Assembly: GCA_022360815.1 (NCBI GenBank)
Contig: JAKSCC010000120.1
Coordinates: 1-51,656 of the forward strand
Length of the DNA: 51,656 nucleotides
Source: Desulfobacterales bacterium
GTDB taxonomy: Bacteria; Desulfobacterota; Desulfobacteria; Desulfobacterales; Desulfolunaceae
Direction of reading: 5' to 3'
The position numbers were made by a program, and so were the translations under genes. Below, one piece after another: positions 22,426-31,017 of the stretch. A model generated the notes under the pieces. It was given only the letters and a program-made list of their open reading frames with translations. It made no database searches and was not told the DNA's origin. Every line of letters starts with the position of its first letter. Position 1 is the stretch's first letter.

Positions 22426-24797
22426 TCTATCCTGCTTTGGATTTTTTCATCGGAGGCGGCGGGCTTCTTATTGCTGTTATTGCCACCCTGCACGTGTTTG
22501 TGGCCCATTTTGCCGTTGGCGGCGGGCTTTTTTTGGTTTTGACCGAACGAAAAGCCATCAAAGATGAGAACCCGTCGCTCGTGGCTTATGTCAAGCAGAG
22601 CACTCGTTTTTTTATGCTGCTTACCATGGTGTTTGGGGGTCTTTCTGGGGTGGGAATCTGGTTTACCATCGGAATTTTGAGCCCAGAGGCCACGGGAAAG
22701 CTCATTGAGGTGTTTCTTTTTGCCTGGGCTGCGGAGTGGGTTTTCTTTGCCGTGGAAATAGCGGCCCTTTTGGTTTACTGGTACCGGTTTGACACCCTTT
22801 TATCGAAGCATCATCAGGGGGTGGGCTGGCTCTATTTTGTTTCGGCCTGGCTTTCGCTTTTTATCATCAACGGGGTGATCAGTTTTATGTTAACCCCTGG
22901 AGCGTGGCTGGAGACCAACCGGTTTGTGGATGCTTTTTTTAATCCCAGCTTTTTGCCCTCTCTTTTTTTCAGAACCGCCATGGCCGTCTGGTGTGCTGGG
23001 CTTTTCGGTTTTTTTACGGTGAGCTTTTCAAAGTCGCTGGATGTGAAGTTGGGCATGCAGCGATTTTACACCACCTGGGTGGTGGGAGTCGGTTTTTGTG
23101 CTCTGGTTCTCGGGCGCTGGTACATGGTTTCCATCCCTTCTTTTCACTTGGAGGGGCGCTACGAGTCGGCGGTGACGGTCTCTCAACTTTTGGGTGGGTT
23201 TACATGGGTCACTGTGGGGGTGATGGTGCTGGTGGCTTTCACGGGTTTTTTGAGGTGGCAAAAGGGGCGACGGGTCTTGGCCTGTTTGCTTCTTCTTGCG
23301 GGTTTGACTCAAATGGGGCTCTTTGAGATGGCCCGAGAGCACGCCCGAAAGCCCTGGCTCGTAAGCGAGGTGCTCTATGCCAACAGCCTTGCCAAATCCG
23401 ATCTTTCAAAGGCGAGAATGGAAGGATTTCACTCCATCATCTCCTGGGTCAGGAAAGAGGGGCCGGCCACAGGAAAAGAGCTTTTTAAGTATCAGTGCCT
23501 TCCATGTCACAGTTTAAATGGTCCCATCAACGATCTGGTGCCTTTGGCGAAACGCTACACCCCTGAAGGGCTTTCCCAGGTGCTCTTTGGCCAGGGGACC
23601 TTGCATCCTTATATGCCGCCTTTTTTCGGAGATTCGGAAGACCGCGCTACCCTTTCTCACTGGTTGACGTCGAGATTCCACGGGAAAAAGGAGGCAAAGA
23701 AAAGGCTTCCAAAAGAGGGGCCCAAAGGTGTGGAGACCCAAAAGAGCCCGGTGCTTTTGACATGGCGATCCGGGGGGCGCTCAAGGCTTGTGAGCCCCCT
23801 TTTTATATCAGAAGGAAGATCTCAGCCGCAGATTGAAGCAATGCTTTTGGAGCCGGGAGAGTTCCCGGAGTCCGTTGTGGAGGGGCATTCTCTCTCTTTT
23901 TTATCGGATCAGGGGAAAAAGGCTTTTGTATTTAATGAAGAGAAGAGCGCCTGGGAGATTAAGGGCGATCCTTCCTTAAGGCTTGTCTCAGGAGTGGTTG
24001 AAGCGGAGAGTGAGGGCGCGGTGGTAAACCGAGTTTCTCTTTGGAAGGAGTGGGATGAGAGGGGCTGTTTTCACTGTCACGGAGGCGAAGAGACCTATGA
24101 CGGCATTGGCCGTGAGACCGCAAAAAATATTCTTAAAGTCCACGACAAAAACAGTGGAACTCAGCTTGCAACTTTTCAAAGACGGGTTGTTTGCAGTCGG
24201 TGCCACCAAGGGAAAAGGCCGTCGCCCTCTGCGGCGATTCATGGGTGGCATAACGCCTATTTTGCAGACAAAAACGAGGTCTCTTGCCAGTTTTGTCACG
24301 GTGGAAGACCCCACAACACCCCCGATTTTTTTTCGGGCATCCATCAGGAGGTGCTCAGCTGCACCGATTGTCACGGTGAGTTGGATGCCCATGCGGCATC
24401 GCTTCTGGCACCGTATGCGGTAGCTGAGGTGGTGCCCTTGAAAGCACAGATTGGGGGGGAGGCGGCAAAGGCCCCTGCACGAAAAGCGTGGGAGCAGCAG
24501 CCCGACTGCCTTTCCTGCCACGATGGGTTTCAGGGGGCTGATCCTTTGGCTGTTGGTGTAAACAGCCATGCTGCTGAGCGTTTTTCAAATCGATTGGATG
24601 AAATGGGAGCGGTTCGATGCAACGCCTGCCATGGCAAGGCCCATGGGCTTTATCCCGCATCGGATAAGATTTTAAACCGTCAGAGCCTTGCCTACATGGG
24701 CCAGGAAGGGGTTTTGGGCTCAGTGACATGCACGGTTTGTCACATCGAAGAGATGGAGGACGGAGGGCATCACGACGGTATGGTGAAAAACAGGTGA
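22422..24797 (+). CDS. CydA-like membrane cytochrome fused to eight-haem c-type domain
   Basis: 791 residues. The N-terminal 315 form about eight helices like cytochrome bd subunit I: His pair in helix one (LHVFVAHFAVGGG), GGLSGVG in helix two, and E302-x-AREHARKPWLVSEVLY, resembling the GRQPW motif of the CydA quinol site. Then come a single haem site CLPCH (359), about 190 residues without haem, and seven sites: CFHCH 549, CSRCH 591, CQFCH 622, CTDCH 647, CLSCH 696, CNACH 733 and CTVCH 770. The layout suggests quinol oxidation in the membrane wired to periplasmic haems; oxygen reduction, quinone reduction or export of electrons are all possible. I know no named enzyme with exactly this architecture. 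Confidence 0.88.
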   Translation: MIYPALDFFIGGGGLLIAVIATLHVFVAHFAVGGGLFLVLTERKAIKDENPSLVAYVKQSTRFFMLLTMVFGGLSGVGIWFTIGILSPEATGKLIEVFLFAWAAEWVFFAVEIAALLVYWYRFDTLLSKHHQGVGWLYFVSAWLSLFIINGVISFMLTPGAWLETNRFVDAFFNPSFLPSLFFRTAMAVWCAGLFGFFTVSFSKSLDVKLGMQRFYTTWVVGVGFCALVLGRWYMVSIPSFHLEGRYESAVTVSQLLGGFTWVTVGVMVLVAFTGFLRWQKGRRVLACLLLLAGLTQMGLFEMAREHARKPWLVSEVLYANSLAKSDLSKARMEGFHSIISWVRKEGPATGKELFKYQCLPCHSLNGPINDLVPLAKRYTPEGLSQVLFGQGTLHPYMPPFFGDSEDRATLSHWLTSRFHGKKEAKKRLPKEGPKGVETQKSPVLLTWRSGGRSRLVSPLFISEGRSQPQIEAMLLEPGEFPESVVEGHSLSFLSDQGKKAFVFNEEKSAWEIKGDPSLRLVSGVVEAESEGAVVNRVSLWKEWDERGCFHCHGGEETYDGIGRETAKNILKVHDKNSGTQLATFQRRVVCSRCHQGKRPSPSAAIHGWHNAYFADKNEVSCQFCHGGRPHNTPDFFSGIHQEVLSCTDCHGELDAHAASLLAPYAVAEVVPLKAQIGGEAAKAPARKAWEQQPDCLSCHDGFQGADPLAVGVNSHAAERFSNRLDEMGAVRCNACHGKAHGLYPASDKILNRQSLAYMGQEGVLGSVTCTVCHIEEMEDGGHHDGMVKNR

Positions 24798-24916
24798 AGT
24801 GGTTTTGTAACCCAATGGGAAAAAATGTCTCCCAACGGGAAGGTGTGGAGAGACGGTGGCATTGGAAAGAAGAATGAATTTTTTGAAACTGTTATTTGAA
24901 TAGCCTTGGAGAGATT

Positions 24917-26575
24917 ATGCAGAAAATTGTGATTGTTGGAGGGGTTGCCGGAGGAGCCACAGCAGCGGCAAGGGCGAGGCGCTTGGATGAGGCGGCGGAA
25001 ATTGTAATTTTTGAGCGGGGTGAGTACATCTCTTTCGCCAACTGCGGATTGCCTTATTATATTGGCGGCGTCATTGAAGAGCGTGAAGCCCTTCTGGTGA
25101 CCACCGCTGAGATGTTTACCAAAAAGTACAATGTGGAGATTCGAAGCCAGACCGAGGTGCTCTCCATCAATCGCGGTGCCAAAGAGGTTTTGGTGAAAAA
25201 CCTTTCCACGGGTGAGGAGACGTGCGTTTCGTATGACAAGCTGATTCTCTCTCCTGGTGCCGAACCCTTTCGCCCTGAGGTGAAGGGAGTCAATCTTCCT
25301 GGGGTGTTTACCTTGAGAAATATTCCCGATACCGATCGGATTAAGCGTTATGTGGATGAGATGAAACCCGCCACATGCCTGGTTGCCGGTGCCGGGTTTA
25401 TTGGTTTGGAGATGGCGGAAAACTTGGTGGAGCGAGGGGTGGAAACCACGGTGGTGGAGCTCTCGGATCAGATTATGCCTCCTTTGGATGTGGAGATGGC
25501 AGCAGCTGTCGAGACCCACATCAAAGAGAAGGGGGTGAGGGTTTTAACCCGGACATCTGTGGGGAGTATTGAAAAAGAGGGAGAGCTTTTCAAGGTGATC
25601 CTGAAAGGCGAAAAGGGATTTGATGCTCAGGGCTTTGACCTGGTGCTTTTGGCCACGGGGGTGCGACCCGAAACCAGTCTGGCCCTTTCAGCCGAGCTTG
25701 AGATGAGTCTTAAGGGCGGGGTGAAGGTGGATGGGGCCATGAGGACATCAGCCCAGGATATTTTTGCCACCGGAGATGCCGTGACCACGTTGGACTACGT
25801 CACAGGCTCTGAGGTGATGATCCCTCTGGCTGGGCCAGCCAACCGTCAGGGCCGCATTGCCGCCGACAATGCCATGGGCCGAAAGTCTGTTTATAAAGGA
25901 ACCCTTGGAACCTCCATTGCCAAGATTTTTGACCTGAACGCTGCTTCCACCGGAATGAGTGAAAAACGTCTTAAAAAAGAGGGGGTAGCGTATAAAGTGA
26001 GCTGGACCCACTCCGGCTCCCATGCCGGGTATTATCCCGGCTCAGAGATGATGGCCATCAAGCTTCTCTTTGCTCCCAACGACGGCAAGGTGCTGGGCGC
26101 TCAGATTGTAGGGGGGAAAGGCGTGGACAAGCGCATCGACGTGATTGCCACAGCCATCAAGGGAGCCATGACGGTTTTTGATCTTCAGGAGCTGGAGCTG
26201 GCCTATGCACCGCCTTTCTCCTCAGCCAAGGATCCCGTGAACATTGCAGGGTACGTGGCAGGCAATATTTTGATGGGTGATGTGGAGATGGTGGATTATC
26301 AGGAGACCCTTGATGCAGATTTATCCAAAGATCTCATCTTGGATGTGCGAAATGATGACGAAATCGAAGAGTGCGGTACCCTGGATCACGTGGTGCACAT
26401 TCCCGTAGGAGCCCTTCGAGGACGCTTGGATGAGCTGGAGAAGGGCAAACGCATTCTGGTGCTCTGCGCCATCGGATTGCGCGGGTATCTGGGCTACCGA
26501 ATTCTCAAGCACCACGGCTTTGATGTGAAGGCCATTGCTGGGGGGTATGCCACTTTGAGGCACATGAGGCGATAA
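24917..26575 (+). CDS. CoA-disulfide/persulfide reductase with rhodanese domain
   Basis: 552 residues. FAD domain GGVAGGATAAARARR (9-23), redox Cys43 in FANCGLPYYIGG, NAD site VAGAGFIGLEMAENL, FAD phosphate-binding ATGDAV, and a dimer domain to about 450. A C-terminal rhodanese domain (about 460-552) has its active-site Cys517 in VLCAIGLRG. This is the CoADR-RHD/Npsr class, which reduces CoA disulfides, CoA persulfides or polysulfide with NAD(P)H in the cytoplasm. ATG 24917 has GGAG upstream. It lies 120 bases after the multihaem gene, so cotranscription is possible. In a sulfate-reducer-like host a role in sulfur or oxidative stress handling is likely. Confidence 0.95.
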   Translation: MQKIVIVGGVAGGATAAARARRLDEAAEIVIFERGEYISFANCGLPYYIGGVIEEREALLVTTAEMFTKKYNVEIRSQTEVLSINRGAKEVLVKNLSTGEETCVSYDKLILSPGAEPFRPEVKGVNLPGVFTLRNIPDTDRIKRYVDEMKPATCLVAGAGFIGLEMAENLVERGVETTVVELSDQIMPPLDVEMAAAVETHIKEKGVRVLTRTSVGSIEKEGELFKVILKGEKGFDAQGFDLVLLATGVRPETSLALSAELEMSLKGGVKVDGAMRTSAQDIFATGDAVTTLDYVTGSEVMIPLAGPANRQGRIAADNAMGRKSVYKGTLGTSIAKIFDLNAASTGMSEKRLKKEGVAYKVSWTHSGSHAGYYPGSEMMAIKLLFAPNDGKVLGAQIVGGKGVDKRIDVIATAIKGAMTVFDLQELELAYAPPFSSAKDPVNIAGYVAGNILMGDVEMVDYQETLDADLSKDLILDVRNDDEIEECGTLDHVVHIPVGALRGRLDELEKGKRILVLCAIGLRGYLGYRILKHHGFDVKAIAGGYATLRHMRR

Positions 26576-26603
26576 GATCACACTTTGTGGGGCTGGAAGT
26601 GTT

Positions 26604-27365
26604 TTAGCCAAGGACAACTCGAAAGGTACGCTCTTCAGTGGTCTGATTTGGCCCTTGGTGGGTTTTTTGAGTGATCGCAACCTGCCTGTGGTGGTCCAGG
26701 GTGATGACACAACTGGATCGAGTGCCGTAGATCGGGCTTTCAATAAAAATGGAGGAGAGGATGCGCTCCCACTCCAGCCCCATGCCGGTGTCGGGTAGGA
26801 GTTGATCTTTTGGCTTGCTCGTATCAGAGAGAAGGGAAAAGAGGTCGTCATGAGACGGGTTTGAAAGGGCTGAAAGGGCTTTTCGACCCGTTTCTACTTT
26901 GGGCCATGGGGTATCTAAAAGGGCGTTGCAGATGCCGTGCACTCCGTCGGAGAGTGGGGTGAGGGCATCGCTGATGTTGCTGTAGTGAAAAAGGGTGGTG
27001 AGTTCTCCAAAGAGAAGGTTGAAGCCATTGTAGGGCTGGTGGGCCGACTCTTTTCGTAAGGTTTTGACAAAAGCCTCGGGAGAGTCGTTGCCCTTAAGAA
27101 ATCGTGAGACAATCCACCCTCTGGAAGGCGCATCACTCAGCATGCGGGTTGGGTCTCGAAAGTTGGTAAGGGCAGCAAATCGCCCTGTTTTTGTAAGGCC
27201 CAGCCAGGTGCCTCCCTCTTTGAGGTCGATACCGGATAAAATAGCAGGGTTTTTCCCGTGCCACTTCATGGCTGCCGTCTCACGGTTGTGGAACTCATCG
27301 CGGTTTGAGGCGATAATGAGTGGGTGTGATGCGTGGCTGTTTATGGAAACAAGGATTAAGCACAT
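26604..27365 (-). CDS. NRDE/TANGO2 family protein
   Basis: 253 residues starting MCLILV, with Cys2 as the likely nucleophile of an Ntn-hydrolase-like fold, and the family motif SNRDE within IIASNRDEFHNRETAAM, then GGTWLGLTKTGRFAALTNFR. The C-terminal GTRSSCVITLDHHRQV is also typical. Biochemical role unsettled; relatives are linked to haem trafficking, which would fit the cytochrome-rich neighbourhood, but this is only association. Convergent with the reductase gene, 28 bases apart. No good ribosome binding site is seen upstream, although conservation of the N-terminal Cys supports this start. Confidence 0.9.
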   Translation of the reverse strand: MCLILVSINSHASHPLIIASNRDEFHNRETAAMKWHGKNPAILSGIDLKEGGTWLGLTKTGRFAALTNFRDPTRMLSDAPSRGWIVSRFLKGNDSPEAFVKTLRKESAHQPYNGFNLLFGELTTLFHYSNISDALTPLSDGVHGICNALLDTPWPKVETGRKALSALSNPSHDDLFSLLSDTSKPKDQLLPDTGMGLEWERILSSIFIESPIYGTRSSCVITLDHHRQVAITQKTHQGPNQTTEERTFRVVLG

Positions 27366-27615
27366 GACGTATGTTGTTTTTTGTTATCGCTTCTGTTAGA
27401 GCATGATGCGTTGCGGATGTTGTCTTTTAAATGGTGGTTAGCCATTGTGATGCTGCCGTGAACAGCTTTTTGTATGGCAAGGAAGTTAAACCCCATCGGG
27501 ACATCAATCTTTAAAAAACGATATCATAACAGATTGGATGGTGGCGTCATTGTTTTTTGTGCGGGGCCACCTTAAAATGTGACGAGTGATGATAAAAATT
27601 AAGGGAGGATTCCCC

Positions 27616-28905
27616 ATGAAAGATGTTGTCATTGTCAGTGGGTGTCGAACGGCTATTGGTACCTTTGGGTCCGGTCTGAAGAACGTGGATGTGGCCGATC
27701 TGGGTGCCACGGTCATGAAGGAGACCTTTAAAAAAGCGGGTCTTCGTCCTTCTCTGAGTGATGAGATGAAGGCGATTTGTCCCGATGCTTTGAAGGAGCA
27801 AGGACTGACCGAGCTGGAAGCCAAGGGGTACGATTGGGATGAGTCTGATGTCCCTGTGGCCGTGGACGAGGTGATCATGGGCAACGTGCTTCAGGCAGCC
27901 CAGGGGCAAAACCCTGCCCGTCAGTCGATGATTCGTGCAGGCTTTCCCAAGGAGATCCCTGCCTTTTCTCTCAACAAAGTGTGTGGCTCGGGCTTGAAGG
28001 CGATCGCTTTGGGTGCCCAGGCTATTATGTGCGGCGATGCCGATGTGATCTTGGCCGGCGGCATGGAATCCATGAGCAACGCACCCATGGCACTTCCCAA
28101 GGCACGTTGGGGGCACCGTATGGAGCTTACCGGTGTAGGCGAAGTGACCGATCTCATGGTCTACGATGGCCTTTACGAGATTTTTTACGGTTACCACATG
28201 GGCATTACAGCGGAAAATATTGTGGCCCAATACGGTATCACTCGCCAGGAGCAGGATGAATTGGCCCTTCTCTCTCACACCCGCGCTCTGAAAGGGATCA
28301 ACGACGGTCTCTTTGCACCAGAGATCGTCGATGTGGTGATCAAATCCCGTAAAGGTGAGACCCTCTTCAATGTAGACGAGCGTCCCATGGAGACCTCCAT
28401 GGAGAAGCTCTCCAAGATGCGAGCAGCTTTCAAGAAAGATGGAAGTGTGACCGCAGGCAACGCATCCGGTATCAATGATGGTGCGGCCACGGTGCTTCTC
28501 ATGAGTGCAGAGAGAGCCAAAGAGATGGGGCTCACACCCATTGTGAAAATTAAAGGCTTCTCCTCTGGTGGTCTCGACCCGGCCTATATGGGGCTGGGGC
28601 CTGTTCCTGCGGTTCGCAAGCTTATGGGGCGTCTGGGCATGACTGTCTCCGATATTGAGATGATCGAATTGAACGAAGCCTTTGCCTCTCAGGCCATTGG
28701 TTGCATGCGAGAACTCGATATTCCTGTGGAGAAACCCAACCAGTTGGGTAGCGGTATTTCTTTGGGGCACCCCATTGGAGCCACGGGCGCTCGTCAGATG
28801 GTGACCGGCATGTACCAGATGCAGCGTGAGAACTTTTCTACAGGTCTGATTTCCATGTGCATCGGCGGTGGCATGGGAATGGCCATGGTGATCGAGTCTT
28901 GCTGA
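27616..28905 (+). CDS. Acetyl-CoA C-acetyltransferase (thiolase), copy 1
   Basis: 429 residues, condensing or cleaving acetoacetyl-CoA or longer 3-ketoacyl-CoA. Active site: C123 in NKVCGSGLKAI, H385 in GHPIGATGAR and C415 in MCIGGGMGMA. Compared with the usual 390-residue biosynthetic thiolase it has about 37 extra residues near 48-84 (LSDEMKAICPDALKEQGLTE region). GGGAGG precedes ATG 27616. It is a near twin of the thiolase at 40830 but stands alone, without the sigma-54 promoter or the dehydrogenase partner, and ends at a terminator. Confidence 0.95.
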   Translation: MKDVVIVSGCRTAIGTFGSGLKNVDVADLGATVMKETFKKAGLRPSLSDEMKAICPDALKEQGLTELEAKGYDWDESDVPVAVDEVIMGNVLQAAQGQNPARQSMIRAGFPKEIPAFSLNKVCGSGLKAIALGAQAIMCGDADVILAGGMESMSNAPMALPKARWGHRMELTGVGEVTDLMVYDGLYEIFYGYHMGITAENIVAQYGITRQEQDELALLSHTRALKGINDGLFAPEIVDVVIKSRKGETLFNVDERPMETSMEKLSKMRAAFKKDGSVTAGNASGINDGAATVLLMSAERAKEMGLTPIVKIKGFSSGGLDPAYMGLGPVPAVRKLMGRLGMTVSDIEMIELNEAFASQAIGCMRELDIPVEKPNQLGSGISLGHPIGATGARQMVTGMYQMQRENFSTGLISMCIGGGMGMAMVIESC

Positions 28906-28925
28906 TCGTTGAAACAGAGTGTGGC

Positions 28926-28953
28926 GGCGGTTCCGGGCTTTGGCGGAACCGCC
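28926..28953 (+). repeat. Nine-base hairpin after thiolase copy 1
   Basis: GGCGGTTCC (28926-28934) and GGAACCGCC (28945-28953) pair perfectly; only TTT follows. A weak terminator or processing hairpin just before the stronger one at 28974. Confidence 0.55.
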
Positions 28954-28973
28954 TTTGAAATCGGGGTGAGACA

Positions 28974-29006
28974 AGCGTTTCATGGACCGTGAAACGCTCC
29001 TTTTTT
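28974..29006 (+). terminator. Terminator of thiolase copy 1
   Basis: Stem AGCGTTTCA / TGAAACGCT (28974-28982 and 28990-28998) followed by CCTTTTTT. Confidence 0.85.
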
Positions 29007-29115
29007 GCTTTACTTGAAAGGCGGTTGTTGTTACATCTGAACCACTTGGTTTAAGGGGCTGTTACCCTTTGTATTTCGATTAGGCTGCGATCATTTTGAG
29101 GAGGCTTTGGTATCC

Positions 29116-29277
29116 ATGGATAATGCTCAGAAAGCTGGTATTATGATTTTTTCCGGTGTCCCCGCCATTATGGGCGGTGGCATTGTGTATGCTCTTTTCG
29201 GCCATGCAACCCTTCCGGTTGTGGTGTATGAAATTGCCTTGATGGCTGGGCTTTTTTCTTTTCTTCGAAAGAAGTAA
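29116..29277 (+). CDS. Small two-helix membrane protein, 53 residues
   Basis: Short open frame starting MDNAQKAGIMIF and ending FLRKK, with two hydrophobic helices (about 8-27 and 33-49) separated by a short His-containing turn, and a basic C-terminus as expected for a cytoplasmic end. GAGGAGG lies about 11 bases upstream. Codon choice matches the neighbours. Function unknown; small helical-hairpin proteins of this type often bind and modulate larger membrane complexes. It lies between the thiolase terminator and the AI-2E family transporter gene. Confidence 0.7.
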   Translation: MDNAQKAGIMIFSGVPAIMGGGIVYALFGHATLPVVVYEIALMAGLFSFLRKK

Positions 29278-29558
29278 GTGGGGCTTTCCGTATATTTTGT
29301 GGGTGTGCGGGCTGCCAATATCGCTTTGGCGAAAAGACGAAAAGCGTTTGACCCTTAACAGTGATGGTTTCTGAGGACGTTGGGCTTTGATCGTGAGCCA
29401 CAACGCCTCAGGCATGCTGCCTTTTCCAAGTCAGACCTTTAAAACTATGTGCACTGAAGTGACCGGAAGATATGCGGATGCACTCCAGTGCGTTTTTCCG
29501 GATGCCCTCTGTTGGCCCCTTCCGTCCCAAACTCCCGTTGGGACTTGGAACCTCCGCT

Positions 29559-30698
29559 ATGCTGGACAAGACGCCTCGCGATCTCATTCTCTGGTTTTTT
29601 CTGATTCTTTTTTTGGTCTCCCTTTTTCTTTTGGGAAAACTCTTCTGGCCCTTTGTTTCTGTCATCATTATGGGGGCGGTGGTAAGTGGTATTTTTTACC
29701 CTCTGTTTCGCATCTTTAAACGCCGCATGCATCCACGGTATGCTTCTTTTCTCACCTGCGGTCTGATTTTTGTGATTCTTTTTGTGCCCATTGTCCTTTT
29801 TGTGGGTGTTTTGGCTCGGGAGATTCACAATTTTTATGTTTCGGCTTTAAGCGTCGAGGTGGCCGAACAGGTGAAGCATTTCTTCGTTTCCAGAAATATT
29901 TTGGGGCGCTTGAATGGCGTTTTGGCCACATTTGATCTTCACCTCACTTTTGATGAGCTGATGCAACCCATAACCGATATGGGAACCTCGGTGGGAATCT
30001 CTATCATCAATCAGGCCAATGCCATTGCCTCGCACCTTCTAAAATTTGTGATTCACTTCTTTTTGATGCTGATGATCATCTATTATCTGCTTTTGGATGG
30101 AAATCGGCTTATTTGGTTTATCATTGACCTTTCTCCCTTGCCGGATGATCAGGACATCCAGCTCATGAACAAGTTTAAAGAGATGGCCGGGGCCGTATTG
30201 GTGGTCAATGGTATCAGTGGGTTGATTCAGGGGGTTGTGGGCGGTGTTGTTTTTGCCTTTCTGGGGTTTCGTTCACCGATACTCTGGGGGGTGATGATGG
30301 CCTTTTTTGCCTTTTTGCCCATCGTGGGGATCGGTATTGTCTTTTTACCGGCGGCCATTTGGCTGATGCTTGAAGGGTCCATGGGAGCTGCTATCGGTCT
30401 TATGGTGATTTATGTGGTGCTTTCCGGCGGGGTGGAATATTTATTCAAGCCCGCGGTGGTTGGCAAGCGCATTAAAATGCATACCCTGTTGGTCTTTCTG
30501 GGAATCATCGGGGGGCTTCAGCTTTTCGGCATTCTGGGAATCATTTACGGCCCCCTTGTGATCACGTTTTTTTTGACCTTATCGGATATATATAATAAGA
30601 GTTACAAAAGTCTTGTGGAGCCCGAAGGGCAGAAGCGGGTTCATCTGAATACGTTGTCCAGAAGTATTGACGACGAAGAGCCCGAAGCCCGCCCCTAA
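29559..30698 (+). CDS. AI-2E family transporter-like membrane protein
   Basis: 379 residues with the AI-2E family (PF01594) pattern: two N-terminal helices (LWFFLILFLVSLFLL, then an IIMGAVVSGIFYPLF segment), a long amphipathic extracytoplasmic region, and a C-terminal group of about five helices including the conserved GPLVITFFLTL. Members include TqsA (autoinducer-2 export) and Na+/H+ antiporters, but most are unassigned, and no LuxS is visible here. ATG 29559 begins a chain that starts right at the first helix; earlier in-frame starts to 29472 would add an unlikely Pro-rich leader. Ribosome binding site is weak. Confidence 0.88.
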   Translation: MLDKTPRDLILWFFLILFLVSLFLLGKLFWPFVSVIIMGAVVSGIFYPLFRIFKRRMHPRYASFLTCGLIFVILFVPIVLFVGVLAREIHNFYVSALSVEVAEQVKHFFVSRNILGRLNGVLATFDLHLTFDELMQPITDMGTSVGISIINQANAIASHLLKFVIHFFLMLMIIYYLLLDGNRLIWFIIDLSPLPDDQDIQLMNKFKEMAGAVLVVNGISGLIQGVVGGVVFAFLGFRSPILWGVMMAFFAFLPIVGIGIVFLPAAIWLMLEGSMGAAIGLMVIYVVLSGGVEYLFKPAVVGKRIKMHTLLVFLGIIGGLQLFGILGIIYGPLVITFFLTLSDIYNKSYKSLVEPEGQKRVHLNTLSRSIDDEEPEARP

Positions 30699-30847
30699 GG
30701 CCTCTTGCACACGCCCATTTTTGTTTTGGCAGGGAACCGCAGGACGTTTTCGATGGCTTTCGCAAAGGGTTGGCTTTTAGAGCATGTACGCCTTTTTTGC
30801 GTCAGAGCCATTTTTTTGCGTTTAAACCCACCGGTGCGACGTAAAGA
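30699..30847. other. Intergenic region before repeat copy F and gyrA
   Basis: No gene or clear hairpin terminator is seen. With the repeat element that follows, the distance to gyrA is about 320 bases, and the gyrA promoter must lie in this region or in the repeat. Confidence 0.4.
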
Positions 30848-30975
30848 TTGATGGCTCCGCAAAAAGTCAATTTACCTTAAAATAGCGACATACAGCATCA
30901 GGGTACCATGGCCTGCTTCACCCTAAAGTGGTGTGGGCGTCGCATCGAAGCATCGACTTTTTACAAGGTCATCAA
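30848..30975. repeat. Dispersed inverted-repeat element, copy F (most complete)
   Basis: A 128-base element. The left end (30848-30868) reads TTGATG then GCTCCGCAAAAAGTC; the right end (30955-30975) is GACTTTTTACAAGGTCATC then AA. The two 21-base ends match as an inverted repeat at 15 positions, with TTGATG and AAAAAGTC identical. The interior is neither coding nor obviously structured. It lies immediately upstream of gyrA. The size and lack of a gene fit a MITE- or REP-like element. Confidence 0.65.
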
Positions 30976-31017
30976 GATTTTGGATAAGCACGTTAGCAGA
31001 TGAAGGTAGCACACTCT

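Noticed and set aside
27547..28983. 478-residue open frame antisense to thiolase copy 1 (and similar at 40524-41492 and 42215-43072)
   Set aside because: Mirror frames of strongly conserved enzymes with His-rich, domain-free translations.
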